From Candidatus Gastranaerophilales bacterium (GTDB lineage: Bacteria > Cyanobacteriota > Vampirovibrionia > Gastranaerophilales > Gastranaerophilaceae), in NCBI GenBank assembly GCA_944323985.1, contig CALUUP010000002.1, positions 62,001-126,000 of the forward strand: a stretch of 64,000 bases of DNA, in the 5' to 3' direction. A program made the position numbers and the translations under genes. The notes beneath the pieces were generated by a model. That model ran no database searches and was not told the origin of the DNA. It saw only the letters and a list, made by a program, of their open reading frames with translations. This document shows positions 9,056 to 18,593 of the stretch, in pieces (position 1 is the first letter of the stretch; every line of letters begins with the position of its first letter).

Positions 9056-12019
9056 TTGAGTTTTGCCGATAATGAAAACAACAAAGAAGTAATGTCAATC
9101 TTTCAGGCGGAAACAGAAGAGATAATAGAGCGTCTTTTTTCGAATTTTTTTGAATTAGAAATAAATCCGACAAATAGAGAAATTATAGCATCGACTTATC
9201 GTGATTTACACAGCCTTAAAGGTGCTGTTCGTATGGTTGGGTATAACAATATCCAGAACATAATACATAAAATGGAAGACATCTTTGATGCATTAAATAA
9301 TTTAGAGTATCAATTAGAAATAAATGTATTAAAGTTAATGTCAAATACATTAGGAATTGTATCAAAATACCTTCAAGAATCTATTAGAAATTCAAGAGAA
9401 ATAATAGGAGAAGAGTACACAGCTACAATTTCCAATTTAGAATACATAATCGAAGTAGAAATTCCTGAACAAAAAAATAATAAGCCTCAAAGTATAATTT
9501 CATCGGAACAAAAGAATGAAGAAATAGATAAAGTATTAACAGAAAATCAAGAAATAATAAATCTTTCATTCAATAAAAGTTTCGAACTCATCGATGGGAT
9601 TATACCGGAAGAAGAAACTCAAGACATAGTAATTTTAAAAGAAGAAATTCAAAAAATTTATGATTTTATAAAAAATTCAAACTTATACGAGGTAAAAACC
9701 GCATTAGAAAATATAATTACAAAACTTGATTTTGTAATGAATGCAACCAATACACTTACAATAAGCGAAATTTTAGAGTTAAGAAACGAACTCAGTTCGG
9801 CTGCTGCAAAATTTACAACATCTTGCATAGAAACAGAAGAATCCGATTTTACATTTTTTGACGTAGCAGAAAAAATAACAATGCTACAAGGAAGTAGTGT
9901 CTACACAAATGAAATAAAAGAAGATATATTAAAATTAAAAGAAAAAGTAGAAGATCCAAATATTCTTGAAGTAATAACAACAGTACTAGAAATTTTAGAT
10001 TTCATACTTGACAATTCAGTTCAATTAGAAGAACAAATGATGTTAACGCTAAAAAGTGCAATAGAATATTGTGCTTCACCAAGTGAAAGTATAGATAGTG
10101 ACTTAATTGTTCAACAATTAGAAATAATGAAGCAATTGTTGGAATTAAATTATAAAAAAGATTCCGACGTAAGCGAGGTTAAGAATCTATCAACACAAAC
10201 TTCAACGGGCCAGAAAGGTTCCTCATCTTCTACAGAAATCAAAACATTACACGTAAATGCTCAAAAACTGGATTTATTGGTAAACCAGCTTGGAGAGTTA
10301 ATTATAACCAAAATAAAAACAGAAAAAAATCTTGAAAAAATTGATAGTATAAAAAATGCAAATGAAAACTGTCAAAAAGACTTATTAAAAACCTCGAACT
10401 ATTTAAGGTATTATAATCGCAAGTATTTACAAGCCGGAAGCAGTGAACAATACACCGGCGCATTTGTAAAACAAGTATTTTCTTTACTATCAGATATTAC
10501 CCAAAACGTTTCTCGAACAATATATGATTTAAATTCTTTATATCGTTCATCAAAAGAAGATGATATGAAAATGCGTTTAATCATAGACGAAATGGAATCA
10601 ATGGTTAAAAATATTCGTGTATTACCAATATCAACCGTTTTTAATTCATTTTCAAGAATGGTTCGCGATATTGCAAACGAAAAAGGAAAAGACATCGATT
10701 TTGAAATAGAAGGTAAGGATACCTGTGCAGACAAAAAGATTATTGAAGAAATAAAAACACCTTTGATACATATATTAAGAAACGCAATCGATCACGGTAT
10801 TGAAACAAAAGATGAAAGAATTGCAAGCGGAAAGAGTCCTGTCGGCAAAATTTTGTTATCAGCAAAGCAGGATGATAATAAAGTCATAATAGATGTTATA
10901 GATGATGGTCACGGTTTTAATCTGGAGAAAATAAAAGATAGAGCAGTGTCAAGAGGCTTCTTAACCCAAGAAGACATTGATTCAATGACAGATGAAGCTA
11001 TTATGAATATCATTTTTTGGCCAGGATTTACCACAGGAGATTCAATCTCAAGTATTTCCGGAAGAGGTATCGGCTTAGATGTTGTAAAGACTAAAATATC
11101 ACAGTTAAACGGTAAAGTAAAAGTCATATCAGAATTTGGAAAAGGCAGTTGTGTTCATATAGAAATTCCTGTTACATTAACTACTTTAAGAGTATTTTTA
11201 GTAAAAATATCCGAACAAACTTTTGCTATACCAATTCAAGTTATCACAACTTTTATACTTAAAAATCATAACGAAATAAAAACAAATAATGGAAATTGTT
11301 CAATAACTTATAACGGAAAAATTATACCATTATATTATCTATGCGATATTTTAAAACTAAAACCAATTCCTAGAGGGGAAAAAGAAACTATTCTGATTAT
11401 AGAAACAGATGAAAAAACCATTGGTTTAGTTGTTGATAAATTACTTGGTGATCAGGACATTTTACAAAAAAAATTATCACCACCTTTATATAAGGTAAAA
11501 AATATTTCAGGAATAACAAATTTAGCATCAGGAGAATTGTGTTTAATTCTGAATATGCAAGATATTATGCACTATGATTTTAATAAAGCAATGACATCTG
11601 CAAATTCTCCAGCCTTATTAACTTCGGATATTCTAGCATACAAACGTATTCTTATTGTAGACGATTCGGTAACAACAAGAATTATGATAAAAAATATATT
11701 ATTAAATTCAGGATATATGGTTGACGCAGCTCTTGATGCGGAAGAAGCTATGGTTAAATTAAAACTTAATCACTATGATTTGATAATAACCGACATAACA
11801 ATGCCTAAAATTGATGGCTATGAATTTATCGACCAACTAAAAACCGACGAAATGTATATGGACATACCAATCATAGTAATGAGTTCTATTAGTCGAGAAG
11901 CTGCGGCAAAGAAATTATCACAACATAAAGTTGATTACTACATTTCAAAAGATAACTTTAACCAAACAGAGTTATCACAACAAGTTAAAAAAATCCTTAC
12001 TAAGTATCATAACGCATAG
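9056..12019 (+). CDS. CheA-type histidine kinase with C-terminal receiver domain
   Basis: A 987-residue hybrid chemotaxis kinase. In order it has an HPt domain with phospho-site H52 (RDLHSLKGAVRMVGY), a long helical linker, and a dimerisation domain near 400-540. The kinase domain has the N box HILRNAIDHGIE, DDGHGF and GRGIGLDVVK. A CheW-like domain follows, then a receiver with phospho-acceptor near D913 (LIITDITMPKIDGYEF). A fused receiver is typical of WspE, PilL/ChpA and cyanobacterial Pil/Hmp kinases, where it acts as phosphate sink or second output. The TTG start is preceded by GAGGG; a downstream ATG (MSIFQAETEE) is the alternative. The 3' end overlaps coaD by 20 nt on the opposite strand. 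Confidence 0.93.
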   Translation: MSFADNENNKEVMSIFQAETEEIIERLFSNFFELEINPTNREIIASTYRDLHSLKGAVRMVGYNNIQNIIHKMEDIFDALNNLEYQLEINVLKLMSNTLGIVSKYLQESIRNSREIIGEEYTATISNLEYIIEVEIPEQKNNKPQSIISSEQKNEEIDKVLTENQEIINLSFNKSFELIDGIIPEEETQDIVILKEEIQKIYDFIKNSNLYEVKTALENIITKLDFVMNATNTLTISEILELRNELSSAAAKFTTSCIETEESDFTFFDVAEKITMLQGSSVYTNEIKEDILKLKEKVEDPNILEVITTVLEILDFILDNSVQLEEQMMLTLKSAIEYCASPSESIDSDLIVQQLEIMKQLLELNYKKDSDVSEVKNLSTQTSTGQKGSSSSTEIKTLHVNAQKLDLLVNQLGELIITKIKTEKNLEKIDSIKNANENCQKDLLKTSNYLRYYNRKYLQAGSSEQYTGAFVKQVFSLLSDITQNVSRTIYDLNSLYRSSKEDDMKMRLIIDEMESMVKNIRVLPISTVFNSFSRMVRDIANEKGKDIDFEIEGKDTCADKKIIEEIKTPLIHILRNAIDHGIETKDERIASGKSPVGKILLSAKQDDNKVIIDVIDDGHGFNLEKIKDRAVSRGFLTQEDIDSMTDEAIMNIIFWPGFTTGDSISSISGRGIGLDVVKTKISQLNGKVKVISEFGKGSCVHIEIPVTLTTLRVFLVKISEQTFAIPIQVITTFILKNHNEIKTNNGNCSITYNGKIIPLYYLCDILKLKPIPRGEKETILIIETDEKTIGLVVDKLLGDQDILQKKLSPPLYKVKNISGITNLASGELCLILNMQDIMHYDFNKAMTSANSPALLTSDILAYKRILIVDDSVTTRIMIKNILLNSGYMVDAALDAEEAMVKLKLNHYDLIITDITMPKIDGYEFIDQLKTDEMYMDIPIIVMSSISREAAAKKLSQHKVDYYISKDNFNQTELSQQVKKILTKYHNA

Positions 12020-12482
12020 AATATAAATGTTGCGCCACTGCCTTTGGAACAAATGCATCAATTTCACCATTATTAAATAAAATTTCTCTTACAGCAGAAG
12101 ATGAAATAAAATTATATTCTGGTTTAGTTATTAAAAAAACTGTTTTAATATCATTATATAAAAGTTGATTTGTTTGAGATAATTGCATTTCATATTCAAA
12201 ATCAAAAGAAGTTCTAAGACCTCTGAGCAAAACTTTTGCATTCTTTTTTTTAGCATACTCAATAGTAAGTCCTTCAAAAGAATCTACTTCAACATTAGGA
12301 ATATTTTCAACACTCTTTTTTATTAAATCTAACCTTGTTTCAATAGGCAAAAACCCTTGTTTATTTACATTATAAGAAACCGCAATAATTACTTTATCAA
12401 AGATTTCGGCTCCGCTTTTTAAAATATCTATATGTCCTTTTGTGATGGGATCAAAACTACCCGGATATATTGCAATAGTCAT
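12000..12482 (-). CDS. coaD: Phosphopantetheine adenylyltransferase
   Basis: The 160-residue CoaD catalyses the fourth step of coenzyme A synthesis, transferring AMP from ATP to 4'-phosphopantetheine. The nucleotidyl-transferase motif IAIYPGSFDPITKGHIDI, with its TKGH signature, opens the protein. ISSSAVREI near the C-terminus is the second conserved ATP-binding motif. Length is normal for the family (about 160). It is a single gene with its own extended -10 promoter and a weak AGGT ribosome site, and it converges on the CheA-like gene. The panB and panC genes of the same pathway are in this window, but in another operon. Confidence 0.96.
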   Translation of the reverse strand: MTIAIYPGSFDPITKGHIDILKSGAEIFDKVIIAVSYNVNKQGFLPIETRLDLIKKSVENIPNVEVDSFEGLTIEYAKKKNAKVLLRGLRTSFDFEYEMQLSQTNQLLYNDIKTVFLITKPEYNFISSSAVREILFNNGEIDAFVPKAVAQHLYSMRYDT

Positions 12483-12501
12483 GGTTACCTACTTTTTATT
12501 A

Positions 12502-12510
12502 ATTATAACA
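12502..12510 (-). promoter_or_regulatory. Extended -10 promoter of coaD
   Basis: The minus strand reads TGT-TATAAT within TTATGTTATAAT. The predicted transcript start lies about 13 nt before the coaD ATG, leaving room for a short leader with an AGGT site. Confidence 0.5.
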
Positions 12511-12562
12511 TAAGTTAACTTTTTATGATAGAATTATAAAAAAAGAAGGGGTGAGGTTAAAT

Positions 12563-13924
12563 ATGTCAATAGTTATAATGATTTTATTATTAAGTTTATT
12601 AATTTTAGTGCACGAAGCAGGGCATTTTTTAGCCGCACGAGCTTTTGGAATAAAAGTTGACAAATTTGGATTTGGCTTACCAGTAGGACCAACTTTATTT
12701 AAAACAAAAATCAATGATGTAGAAATTTTGGTTCACGCATTTTTATTAGGAGGTTATGTTTCTTTCCCTGATGACGATAAAGATTGTGATTTACCTGAAG
12801 ATTCTCCTGAAAGATTTATTAATAAACCTGTATGGCAACGAGCAATAGTAGTTTCAGCGGGAGTTATTGCAAATGTAATTTGTGCAATCGCTTTAGTTAT
12901 GTTAGTAGCAAGTGTATCAGGGAAATTACCATCAGGTGATTATGAAATTTTTGCAGGAGGAATAACTGCTCCTAAAGGTGCAAGCATTTGGAATTCCGGT
13001 TTAAAAGTCGGAGATAGAATTTTAGAAGTTAATGGATGTAAAATTAATAATTTATATTCATTTATGACGATTGTAAAAAACAGTGCGAAAAATAACGGAA
13101 TTATAAAAGAACAGACTATTGACGAAAATTATAAACAATTAAAAGAATTAAATCCCGGTTTAGAAAAAGACGAAATCATTCCGACAGGAATCGCTATAAG
13201 ACTTCCTTTAGAAACTCAAAAAGATATTATTACAATGGACAAATATGCTGCAAAAGGAGCAAAATATTTTAAAAATGAAGGAATAAAAATAGATTCTAAA
13301 ATAGAAACTTTACAAAAAGAATTAGAAAATAAAACAGTTTATACTTCTGATGGTAAATATTCAATGTATGATGTTGCAAAAGCTCTATCTAATGGAGAAC
13401 ATCCTTTAAATATAATTGTAGAAAGAAATAATGAAACTGTTAAATTAAACCCAATTTATCCGGATGAAAAAGGTGTTATTGGGATTGGTTTAAGTGCAAA
13501 ACAAACTATGATAGAAACAAAAACTATTCCTTCTATTACTAAAGAAAGTTGTAAATATCTTTGGGAAAATACTTATTTAATGATGTATTCTTTAGGTCAA
13601 TTGTTTACAGGAAACATTCCATTAAAAGATATGCACGGTGTTGTTGCAATTACTAAAATTGGTGGTGATATGATTGAAAAGAGTGGAAAATCATCAGGAA
13701 TATTGTTAGCAGCACTAATTTCTATGAACTTAGCTATATTAAATATACTTCCTATACCTGCATTAGATGGTGGACATTTGATGTTTTTATTAATAGAAAA
13801 GATTATAGGAAGACCTGTTGATGAAAAAGTCATTGAAATTATTTCAAATGTATTTTTCTCACTATTAATAATCTTAATGATTTTTGTAGTATTTAATGAT
13901 ATTACACTTTTAATTCGAAAATAA
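12563..13924 (+). CDS. rseP: Site-2 protease family zinc metalloprotease (RseP-like)
   Basis: A 453-residue intramembrane zinc protease. The first helix carries HEAGH, and the distal LPIPALDGGH motif supplies the third ligand. A PDZ domain lies between, with GLKVGDRILEVNGCKI; the inter-helix region is long, with a lysine-rich stretch at about 180-260. Such proteases cleave membrane-anchored regulators or leftover signal peptides. I chose ATG 12563 because GTGAGG lies 6 nt before it; the upstream GTG at 12551 would be part of that ribosome site. No sigma or anti-sigma gene adjoins, so its target is unknown. The symbol follows the E. coli homologue. Confidence 0.88.
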   Translation: MSIVIMILLLSLLILVHEAGHFLAARAFGIKVDKFGFGLPVGPTLFKTKINDVEILVHAFLLGGYVSFPDDDKDCDLPEDSPERFINKPVWQRAIVVSAGVIANVICAIALVMLVASVSGKLPSGDYEIFAGGITAPKGASIWNSGLKVGDRILEVNGCKINNLYSFMTIVKNSAKNNGIIKEQTIDENYKQLKELNPGLEKDEIIPTGIAIRLPLETQKDIITMDKYAAKGAKYFKNEGIKIDSKIETLQKELENKTVYTSDGKYSMYDVAKALSNGEHPLNIIVERNNETVKLNPIYPDEKGVIGIGLSAKQTMIETKTIPSITKESCKYLWENTYLMMYSLGQLFTGNIPLKDMHGVVAITKIGGDMIEKSGKSSGILLAALISMNLAILNILPIPALDGGHLMFLLIEKIIGRPVDEKVIEIISNVFFSLLIILMIFVVFNDITLLIRK

Positions 13925-13947
13925 TTTAATTATATCTTGATGTCTAA

Positions 13948-13976
13948 TTGTACAAAATATTGGATTTATACATAAT
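13948..13976 (+). promoter_or_regulatory. Promoter of the CoA-disulfide reductase gene, probably leaderless
   Basis: TTGTAC (13948-13953), a 17-bp spacer and CATAAT (13971-13976). The hexamer ends 6 nt before the ATG and no Shine-Dalgarno sequence intervenes, so transcription should begin at the start codon. Confidence 0.6.
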
Positions 13977-13982
13977 CCAATT

Positions 13983-15332
13983 ATGAAGATAATAATTATA
14001 GGCGGAGTTGCAGCCGGAGCAAAAGCAGCAGCAAAATCAAAAAGACTACTTCCTGATTCAGAAATCCATATTTATACGATGGATACACATGTTTCGTATT
14101 CTTCTTGTGGTCTACCTTATTATATAGCAGGTGATTTTGAAGACTGGCATAAATTAATTGTTAGAACAAAAGAAGAATTTGAAAAAAGCGGTATTAATAT
14201 TCATACAGAAAATGAAGTAACAAAAATTCTTCCAACTGATAAAAAAATTTTAGTTAAAGATTTAAATTTAGGAACTTCACAATTTGTTGAATATGACAAA
14301 CTTATAATTGCAACCGGTTCAAAACCTTTTATTCCTGATATTAAAAATAATCATTTAAAAAATATTTTTACACTCAGAAATTTAGAAGATGGTATTAATA
14401 TAAGAGAAGCTATGTATAAGGCTAATAATATCACTTTGCTTGGAGGGGGATATATAAGTATTGAACTTATCGAAGCTTTTGTTAAAAATAATAAAAAAGT
14501 TACTCTAATAGAGCGTTCTCCGTTTATTTTATCAGTTTTTGATGAAGAAATTTCTTCTTTAATCCAAACATTTATTCTAGAAAATTCAGAAGGTTTAGTA
14601 AAAATAATTAATGAAGATAATATTTCAGAATTTATTGGAGATGAATCTGTAAGTGGGGTTGTAACTTCAAACGGTATAGGTTTTGAAACTGATATGGTTG
14701 TAATTGCAGCAGGTGTTAGACCAGTTGTTAATATAGCACAAGAAGCAGGTGTAGAATTAGGAATTACCGGTGCAATCAAAGTCAATAGTCGTATGCAAAC
14801 AAATATTCCTGATATTTACGCTTGTGGAGATTGTGTTGAAAAAATTAATATGATCTCAAATAGTCCGGTATGGGTTCCACTAGGTTCTACTGCAAACAAA
14901 GAAGGACGAATTGCTGCAATTAATGCTTGTGGTGGAGTTGAAGATTTTGAAGGAATCTTAGGTTCAACCGTTTTAAGATATCAAGCATTAAGTATTTCTA
15001 TGACCGGATTAAGCGAAAAAATGGCACAAAGATTAGGATATGATACCGTTTCTGTTGTTATAACAAAAAGAGATAAAGCAGGATACATGCCTGAGGTTAA
15101 AAACGTAACTTTAAAAATAGTTGCAGACAGACGCTCTCATAAAATTCTTGGAGCACAAGCGATAGGTTGCGGAGACGCTGATAAAAGAGTTAATACAATT
15201 TCAGTAGGCTTAATAAATGGCATGAGAGTAGAAGATCTACCTGATGTAGATTTAACTTATGCACCACCTTTTTCTACAAGCATCGATATTTTAATTTCGG
15301 CAGCTAGAATATTAAAATCAAAACTTAATTAG
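13983..15332 (+). CDS. CoA-disulfide reductase / NADH oxidase-type flavoprotein
   Basis: A 449-residue pyridine nucleotide-disulfide oxidoreductase. It opens with a FAD dinucleotide motif, IIIGGVAAGAKAAAK, and has the single redox cysteine C42 in YSSCGLPYYIAG, typical of CoA-disulfide reductases and NADH oxidases/peroxidases. The NAD-binding GGGYISIELIEAF and the second FAD motif IPDIYACGDC follow, then the dimerisation domain. The enzyme reduces CoA disulfide, polysulfide or oxygen with NAD(P)H. The family does not allow a sharper substrate call. It could defend thiols in an anaerobe. There is no rhodanese fusion. It is convergent with mutS, with 2 nt between the genes. Confidence 0.87.
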   Translation: MKIIIIGGVAAGAKAAAKSKRLLPDSEIHIYTMDTHVSYSSCGLPYYIAGDFEDWHKLIVRTKEEFEKSGINIHTENEVTKILPTDKKILVKDLNLGTSQFVEYDKLIIATGSKPFIPDIKNNHLKNIFTLRNLEDGINIREAMYKANNITLLGGGYISIELIEAFVKNNKKVTLIERSPFILSVFDEEISSLIQTFILENSEGLVKIINEDNISEFIGDESVSGVVTSNGIGFETDMVVIAAGVRPVVNIAQEAGVELGITGAIKVNSRMQTNIPDIYACGDCVEKINMISNSPVWVPLGSTANKEGRIAAINACGGVEDFEGILGSTVLRYQALSISMTGLSEKMAQRLGYDTVSVVITKRDKAGYMPEVKNVTLKIVADRRSHKILGAQAIGCGDADKRVNTISVGLINGMRVEDLPDVDLTYAPPFSTSIDILISAARILKSKLN

Positions 15333-15334
15333 AC

Positions 15335-17920
15335 TTAAAATAAATTCAATTGAGGAGCTTCTGTTTCTGCGTCAACTAACTTCTTTTTAGTAGCTAAATT
15401 CTTAGAAAAATCTTTTTGCATTTTATTCATAAGCTCTTGCGAACGAGTAATTACAGAAGTCGGCAAACCTGCCATTTTAGCTACTTGAATACCATAACTT
15501 TTACTAGCTCCACCTGGAACAATTTTTCTTAAAAACTCAATTTCCCCATTTTCTTCGTTCACAGTAATTCTATAGTTTTTAATTTGAGGGAAGGTATTGC
15601 TCATAACATTTAATTCGTGATAGTGCGTTGCAAAAATACATCTTGCATTAATTTTTGATGCAATATATTCTGCAACAGACCAAGCAATTGCAACTCCATC
15701 ATAAGTACTTGTTCCTCTTCCTATTTCATCAATTAAAATAAGACTTTTAGAAGTCGCACTATTTAAAATATAAGCAGTTTCACTCATCTCTACCATAAAA
15801 GTAGATTTTCCTAATGTCAAATCATCACTTGCCCCGACTCTTGTAAAAATTTTATCAATAATACCGATTTCTGCATAATCAGCAGGAATAAAAGAACCTA
15901 TTTGAGCAAGTATTGTTATTAAGGCATTTTGTCTCATATAAGTCGATTTACCTGCCATATTAGGACCTGTTAAAATCATAAATTGTGTTTTACTTTTATC
16001 AGTACTTGATAAATCTATATCATTAGCTACATATGTTCCTAATGGTAAAATTTGTTCTAAAACAGGATGTCTGCCATTTTTTATATCAAAATTTCCTGTT
16101 TCGTTAATTATCGGACAAATGTAATTTTGTTCTACCGCAATTATTGCAAGCGAAGTAAACACATCTAATTCTGCAACACACTCGGCCGTATCACGAATAA
16201 TTGAAACGAATTCTTTTGAATAATCTCTAAAATTTGAAAAGAGTTTATACTCTAATTCATAAGCTTTAACCTGAGCTGTCAAAACTTCATCTTCGTGTTT
16301 TTTAAGCTCATCCGTAATAAATCTTTCGCCGCCTGTTAAAGTTTGTTTTCTAATATAATCAGATGGAACTTTGTTTAAATTGGAATTTGTAACTTCTATA
16401 AAATATCCAAAAACTCTATTATATCCTACTTTTAAGATATTAATTCCGGTTCTGTCTTTTTCTCTCTGCTCAAATTCTTTAAGCCAATTTTCACCGTTAT
16501 ACATCAAATCTCGAAGATAATCTAAATCAGAATTAACTTCACTTTTTATTAAACCGCCTTCTTTTAAAGTAATCGGAGCATCTTCTTTTATAGTTTGTTC
16601 TATAACTTGCGTATATTCTTGCAGAGCATCTATATTGTTTTCTATTTTTTCAAAAACATTAAGTCCTATAGATTTTACAAGTTCTACCAGTTCCGGAAGT
16701 TCATATAAAGAAGCTTTTAAACTCAAAAAATCCCTTGGATTAGCAGAATTATTACTTAATTTTGTAGAAAGTCTTTGAATATCATAAATATTTTTTAATT
16801 TTCTCTCAATTTCATATCTAACAGAAGCATTTTCAACAAGCTTTTTAACAACCTCTTGTCGTTTTAAAATTCTGTTCAAATCCTTTAAAGGTTGACAAAT
16901 CCAAGATTTAAGAAGTCTTGCTCCCATATTTGTATTTGTTTTATCAATTGCCCATAATAAGGACCCGTATTTATTTTTTTCCCTTAATGTTTCTGTAAGT
17001 TCCAAATTTTTTCTTGTATTAGCATCAATTGACAGATATTCACTTAATTCGTAAATTTCTATTTTTTCAAATTTAGGGAAACCTTCTTTTAAATTTTCCC
17101 AAATATAAGCTAACAATCCGGCTGCAGCTCTTAAGCCATAAGGACAAGATTTATAACCTAAGACTTCTAAATCTTGAACTTTAAATACTTGTTTTAAATT
17201 ATTTTGAGCAAAATTCTCTTCAAAAACTTTTTCAGGAACTTTTGAACAATTATAATTGGCAATAATTTCTTCAGGCAAATCAACAGTTTCTTCCGGAACT
17301 ATTTGAAAAGGTTGTAATTTCATTTTTTTGGCCGGAGCTATAATTTCAGAAGGTTGAAGACGAGCAAGCTCTGTTAAAACCATCTCATAGCTAAGTTGTG
17401 TAGCTTTAAATTCTCCTGTTGAAATATCAGTATATGCAAAGCCCCAGTTTTTATCTTCTTTGTTTTTAGGTTTTGATATTTCAAATAATGCACACATATA
17501 ATTATTACTATTTTGATTTAAAAGATTACTTTCAATCAAAGTACCTGCAGTAATAATTCTAACAACACCACGTTTTACAATTCCTTTAGCTAATTTAGGG
17601 TCTTCAAGCTGTTCACAAATAGCAACTTTAATATCTTTAGCAACCAGTTTTTCTAAATACCCGTCAACTGCCTTAGCCGGAATTCCAGCAAGCGGAATTC
17701 TTCCCAAACTTCCGCAATCTCTACCTGTCAAAGTTAATTCCAGTTCTCTTGATAAAGTAACCGCATCTTCAAAGAATGTTTCATAAAAATCACCCATGCG
17801 ATACAAAAGTAAACAATCCGGATTTTCACGTTTCATCTCCAGATATTTTTGCATAGCAGGAGTTGCATCACTAATTTCAACATCCCTCGTATTAACTAGA
17901 TTGATTTCAGGTTTTGTCAT
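15335..17920 (-). CDS. mutS: DNA mismatch repair protein MutS
   Basis: An 861-residue MutS of normal length that recognises mismatches and small loops. The N-terminal mismatch-binding domain starts at PAMQKYLEMKRENPDCLLLYRMGDFYETF, in which the F-Y-E element contacts the mispair. Core and clamp domains follow. The ABC-type ATPase has Walker A GPNMAGKST near residue 650 and the Walker B region LILIDEIGRGTSTYDG. mutL is not in the window. The start codon lies 7 nt after a strong -10 and lacks a ribosome site, so the mRNA is probably leaderless. Confidence 0.97.
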   Translation of the reverse strand: MTKPEINLVNTRDVEISDATPAMQKYLEMKRENPDCLLLYRMGDFYETFFEDAVTLSRELELTLTGRDCGSLGRIPLAGIPAKAVDGYLEKLVAKDIKVAICEQLEDPKLAKGIVKRGVVRIITAGTLIESNLLNQNSNNYMCALFEISKPKNKEDKNWGFAYTDISTGEFKATQLSYEMVLTELARLQPSEIIAPAKKMKLQPFQIVPEETVDLPEEIIANYNCSKVPEKVFEENFAQNNLKQVFKVQDLEVLGYKSCPYGLRAAAGLLAYIWENLKEGFPKFEKIEIYELSEYLSIDANTRKNLELTETLREKNKYGSLLWAIDKTNTNMGARLLKSWICQPLKDLNRILKRQEVVKKLVENASVRYEIERKLKNIYDIQRLSTKLSNNSANPRDFLSLKASLYELPELVELVKSIGLNVFEKIENNIDALQEYTQVIEQTIKEDAPITLKEGGLIKSEVNSDLDYLRDLMYNGENWLKEFEQREKDRTGINILKVGYNRVFGYFIEVTNSNLNKVPSDYIRKQTLTGGERFITDELKKHEDEVLTAQVKAYELEYKLFSNFRDYSKEFVSIIRDTAECVAELDVFTSLAIIAVEQNYICPIINETGNFDIKNGRHPVLEQILPLGTYVANDIDLSSTDKSKTQFMILTGPNMAGKSTYMRQNALITILAQIGSFIPADYAEIGIIDKIFTRVGASDDLTLGKSTFMVEMSETAYILNSATSKSLILIDEIGRGTSTYDGVAIAWSVAEYIASKINARCIFATHYHELNVMSNTFPQIKNYRITVNEENGEIEFLRKIVPGGASKSYGIQVAKMAGLPTSVITRSQELMNKMQKDFSKNLATKKKLVDAETEAPQLNLF

Positions 17921-17927
17921 AGTTATA

Positions 17928-17956
17928 ATTGTACATAATATTTATTAGAGGTGCAA
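17928..17956 (-). promoter_or_regulatory. mutS promoter, overlapping the divergent gene's ribosome site
   Basis: The minus strand reads TTGCAC (17951-17956), a 17-bp spacer and TACAAT (17928-17933), ending 7 nt before the mutS ATG. The -35 overlaps the GAGGTG ribosome site of the rightward gene. The two divergent promoters must overlap physically. Confidence 0.6.
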
Positions 17957-17959
17957 GTA

Positions 17960-18571
17960 ATGTTTAGATTAATAAAAATAATTTTTAATGCTTGTCTTAT
18001 TGTCCTTGCAATTATTGGTTTTAACGCAATAGGCGGGCAAAAATATGTGGAAGCTTTAAAAATTAATATTGGAAATTTTATACAAGAACACGCAATGGAA
18101 AGTGCTAAAAAAATAGGCAATTTTTCTAACCTAAATGAAGAATTTGCTATTGATAATGCAGTAAATTTATTTGGGTACAAAGCTATTATTGCAGAACATA
18201 AAGCTTCCGGACAAAAAATGGTTATCATTGATTCCGGTAAAAAACCTTTACTTACTCAAGCGGATATTAAAAGTGACAAAATTGATACAAAATTAGAAGA
18301 TTTAGCAGAAAAATTTAAGTATCAAGCAATTACTATTAAAGATGTTAAAGTTACTAATCGAGGCACAATGAATGTTTATAACAAACAAGTTCCTTATGCT
18401 AAATTCGAAGCAAAAATTACAAAAATGCCATTTGGTGAAGTCGCAGGAGTTATATCAAGCGTTACAACTTCTGACGGAAAGGAAAAATTAGCTCTTTCTA
18501 TTAGCGAAAAAGATAAATATTCGCAGCTTATTACAAATGAATTTTATAAAGGCGTGAAAGAAGCAAATTAG
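17960..18571 (+). CDS. Membrane-anchored protein of unknown function
   Basis: A 203-residue protein that I do not recognise. The N-terminal hydrophobic helix (about 6-22) is an anchor or uncleaved signal, and the rest should face the periplasm. It is lysine-rich with alternating beta and helix segments, e.g. KYQAITIKDVKVTNRGTMNV and PYAKFEAKITKMPFGEV. The ATG at 17960 has GAGGTG 7 nt before it; a GTG at 17951 lies inside that ribosome site and is rejected. It heads a rightward run with a DUF2993 lipid-binding gene and a GerMN gene, which suggests an envelope role. This is inference. Confidence 0.6.
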   Translation: MFRLIKIIFNACLIVLAIIGFNAIGGQKYVEALKINIGNFIQEHAMESAKKIGNFSNLNEEFAIDNAVNLFGYKAIIAEHKASGQKMVIIDSGKKPLLTQADIKSDKIDTKLEDLAEKFKYQAITIKDVKVTNRGTMNVYNKQVPYAKFEAKITKMPFGEVAGVISSVTTSDGKEKLALSISEKDKYSQLITNEFYKGVKEAN

Positions 18572-18593
18572 TTTAATTTTAGAGGTTAAAATT

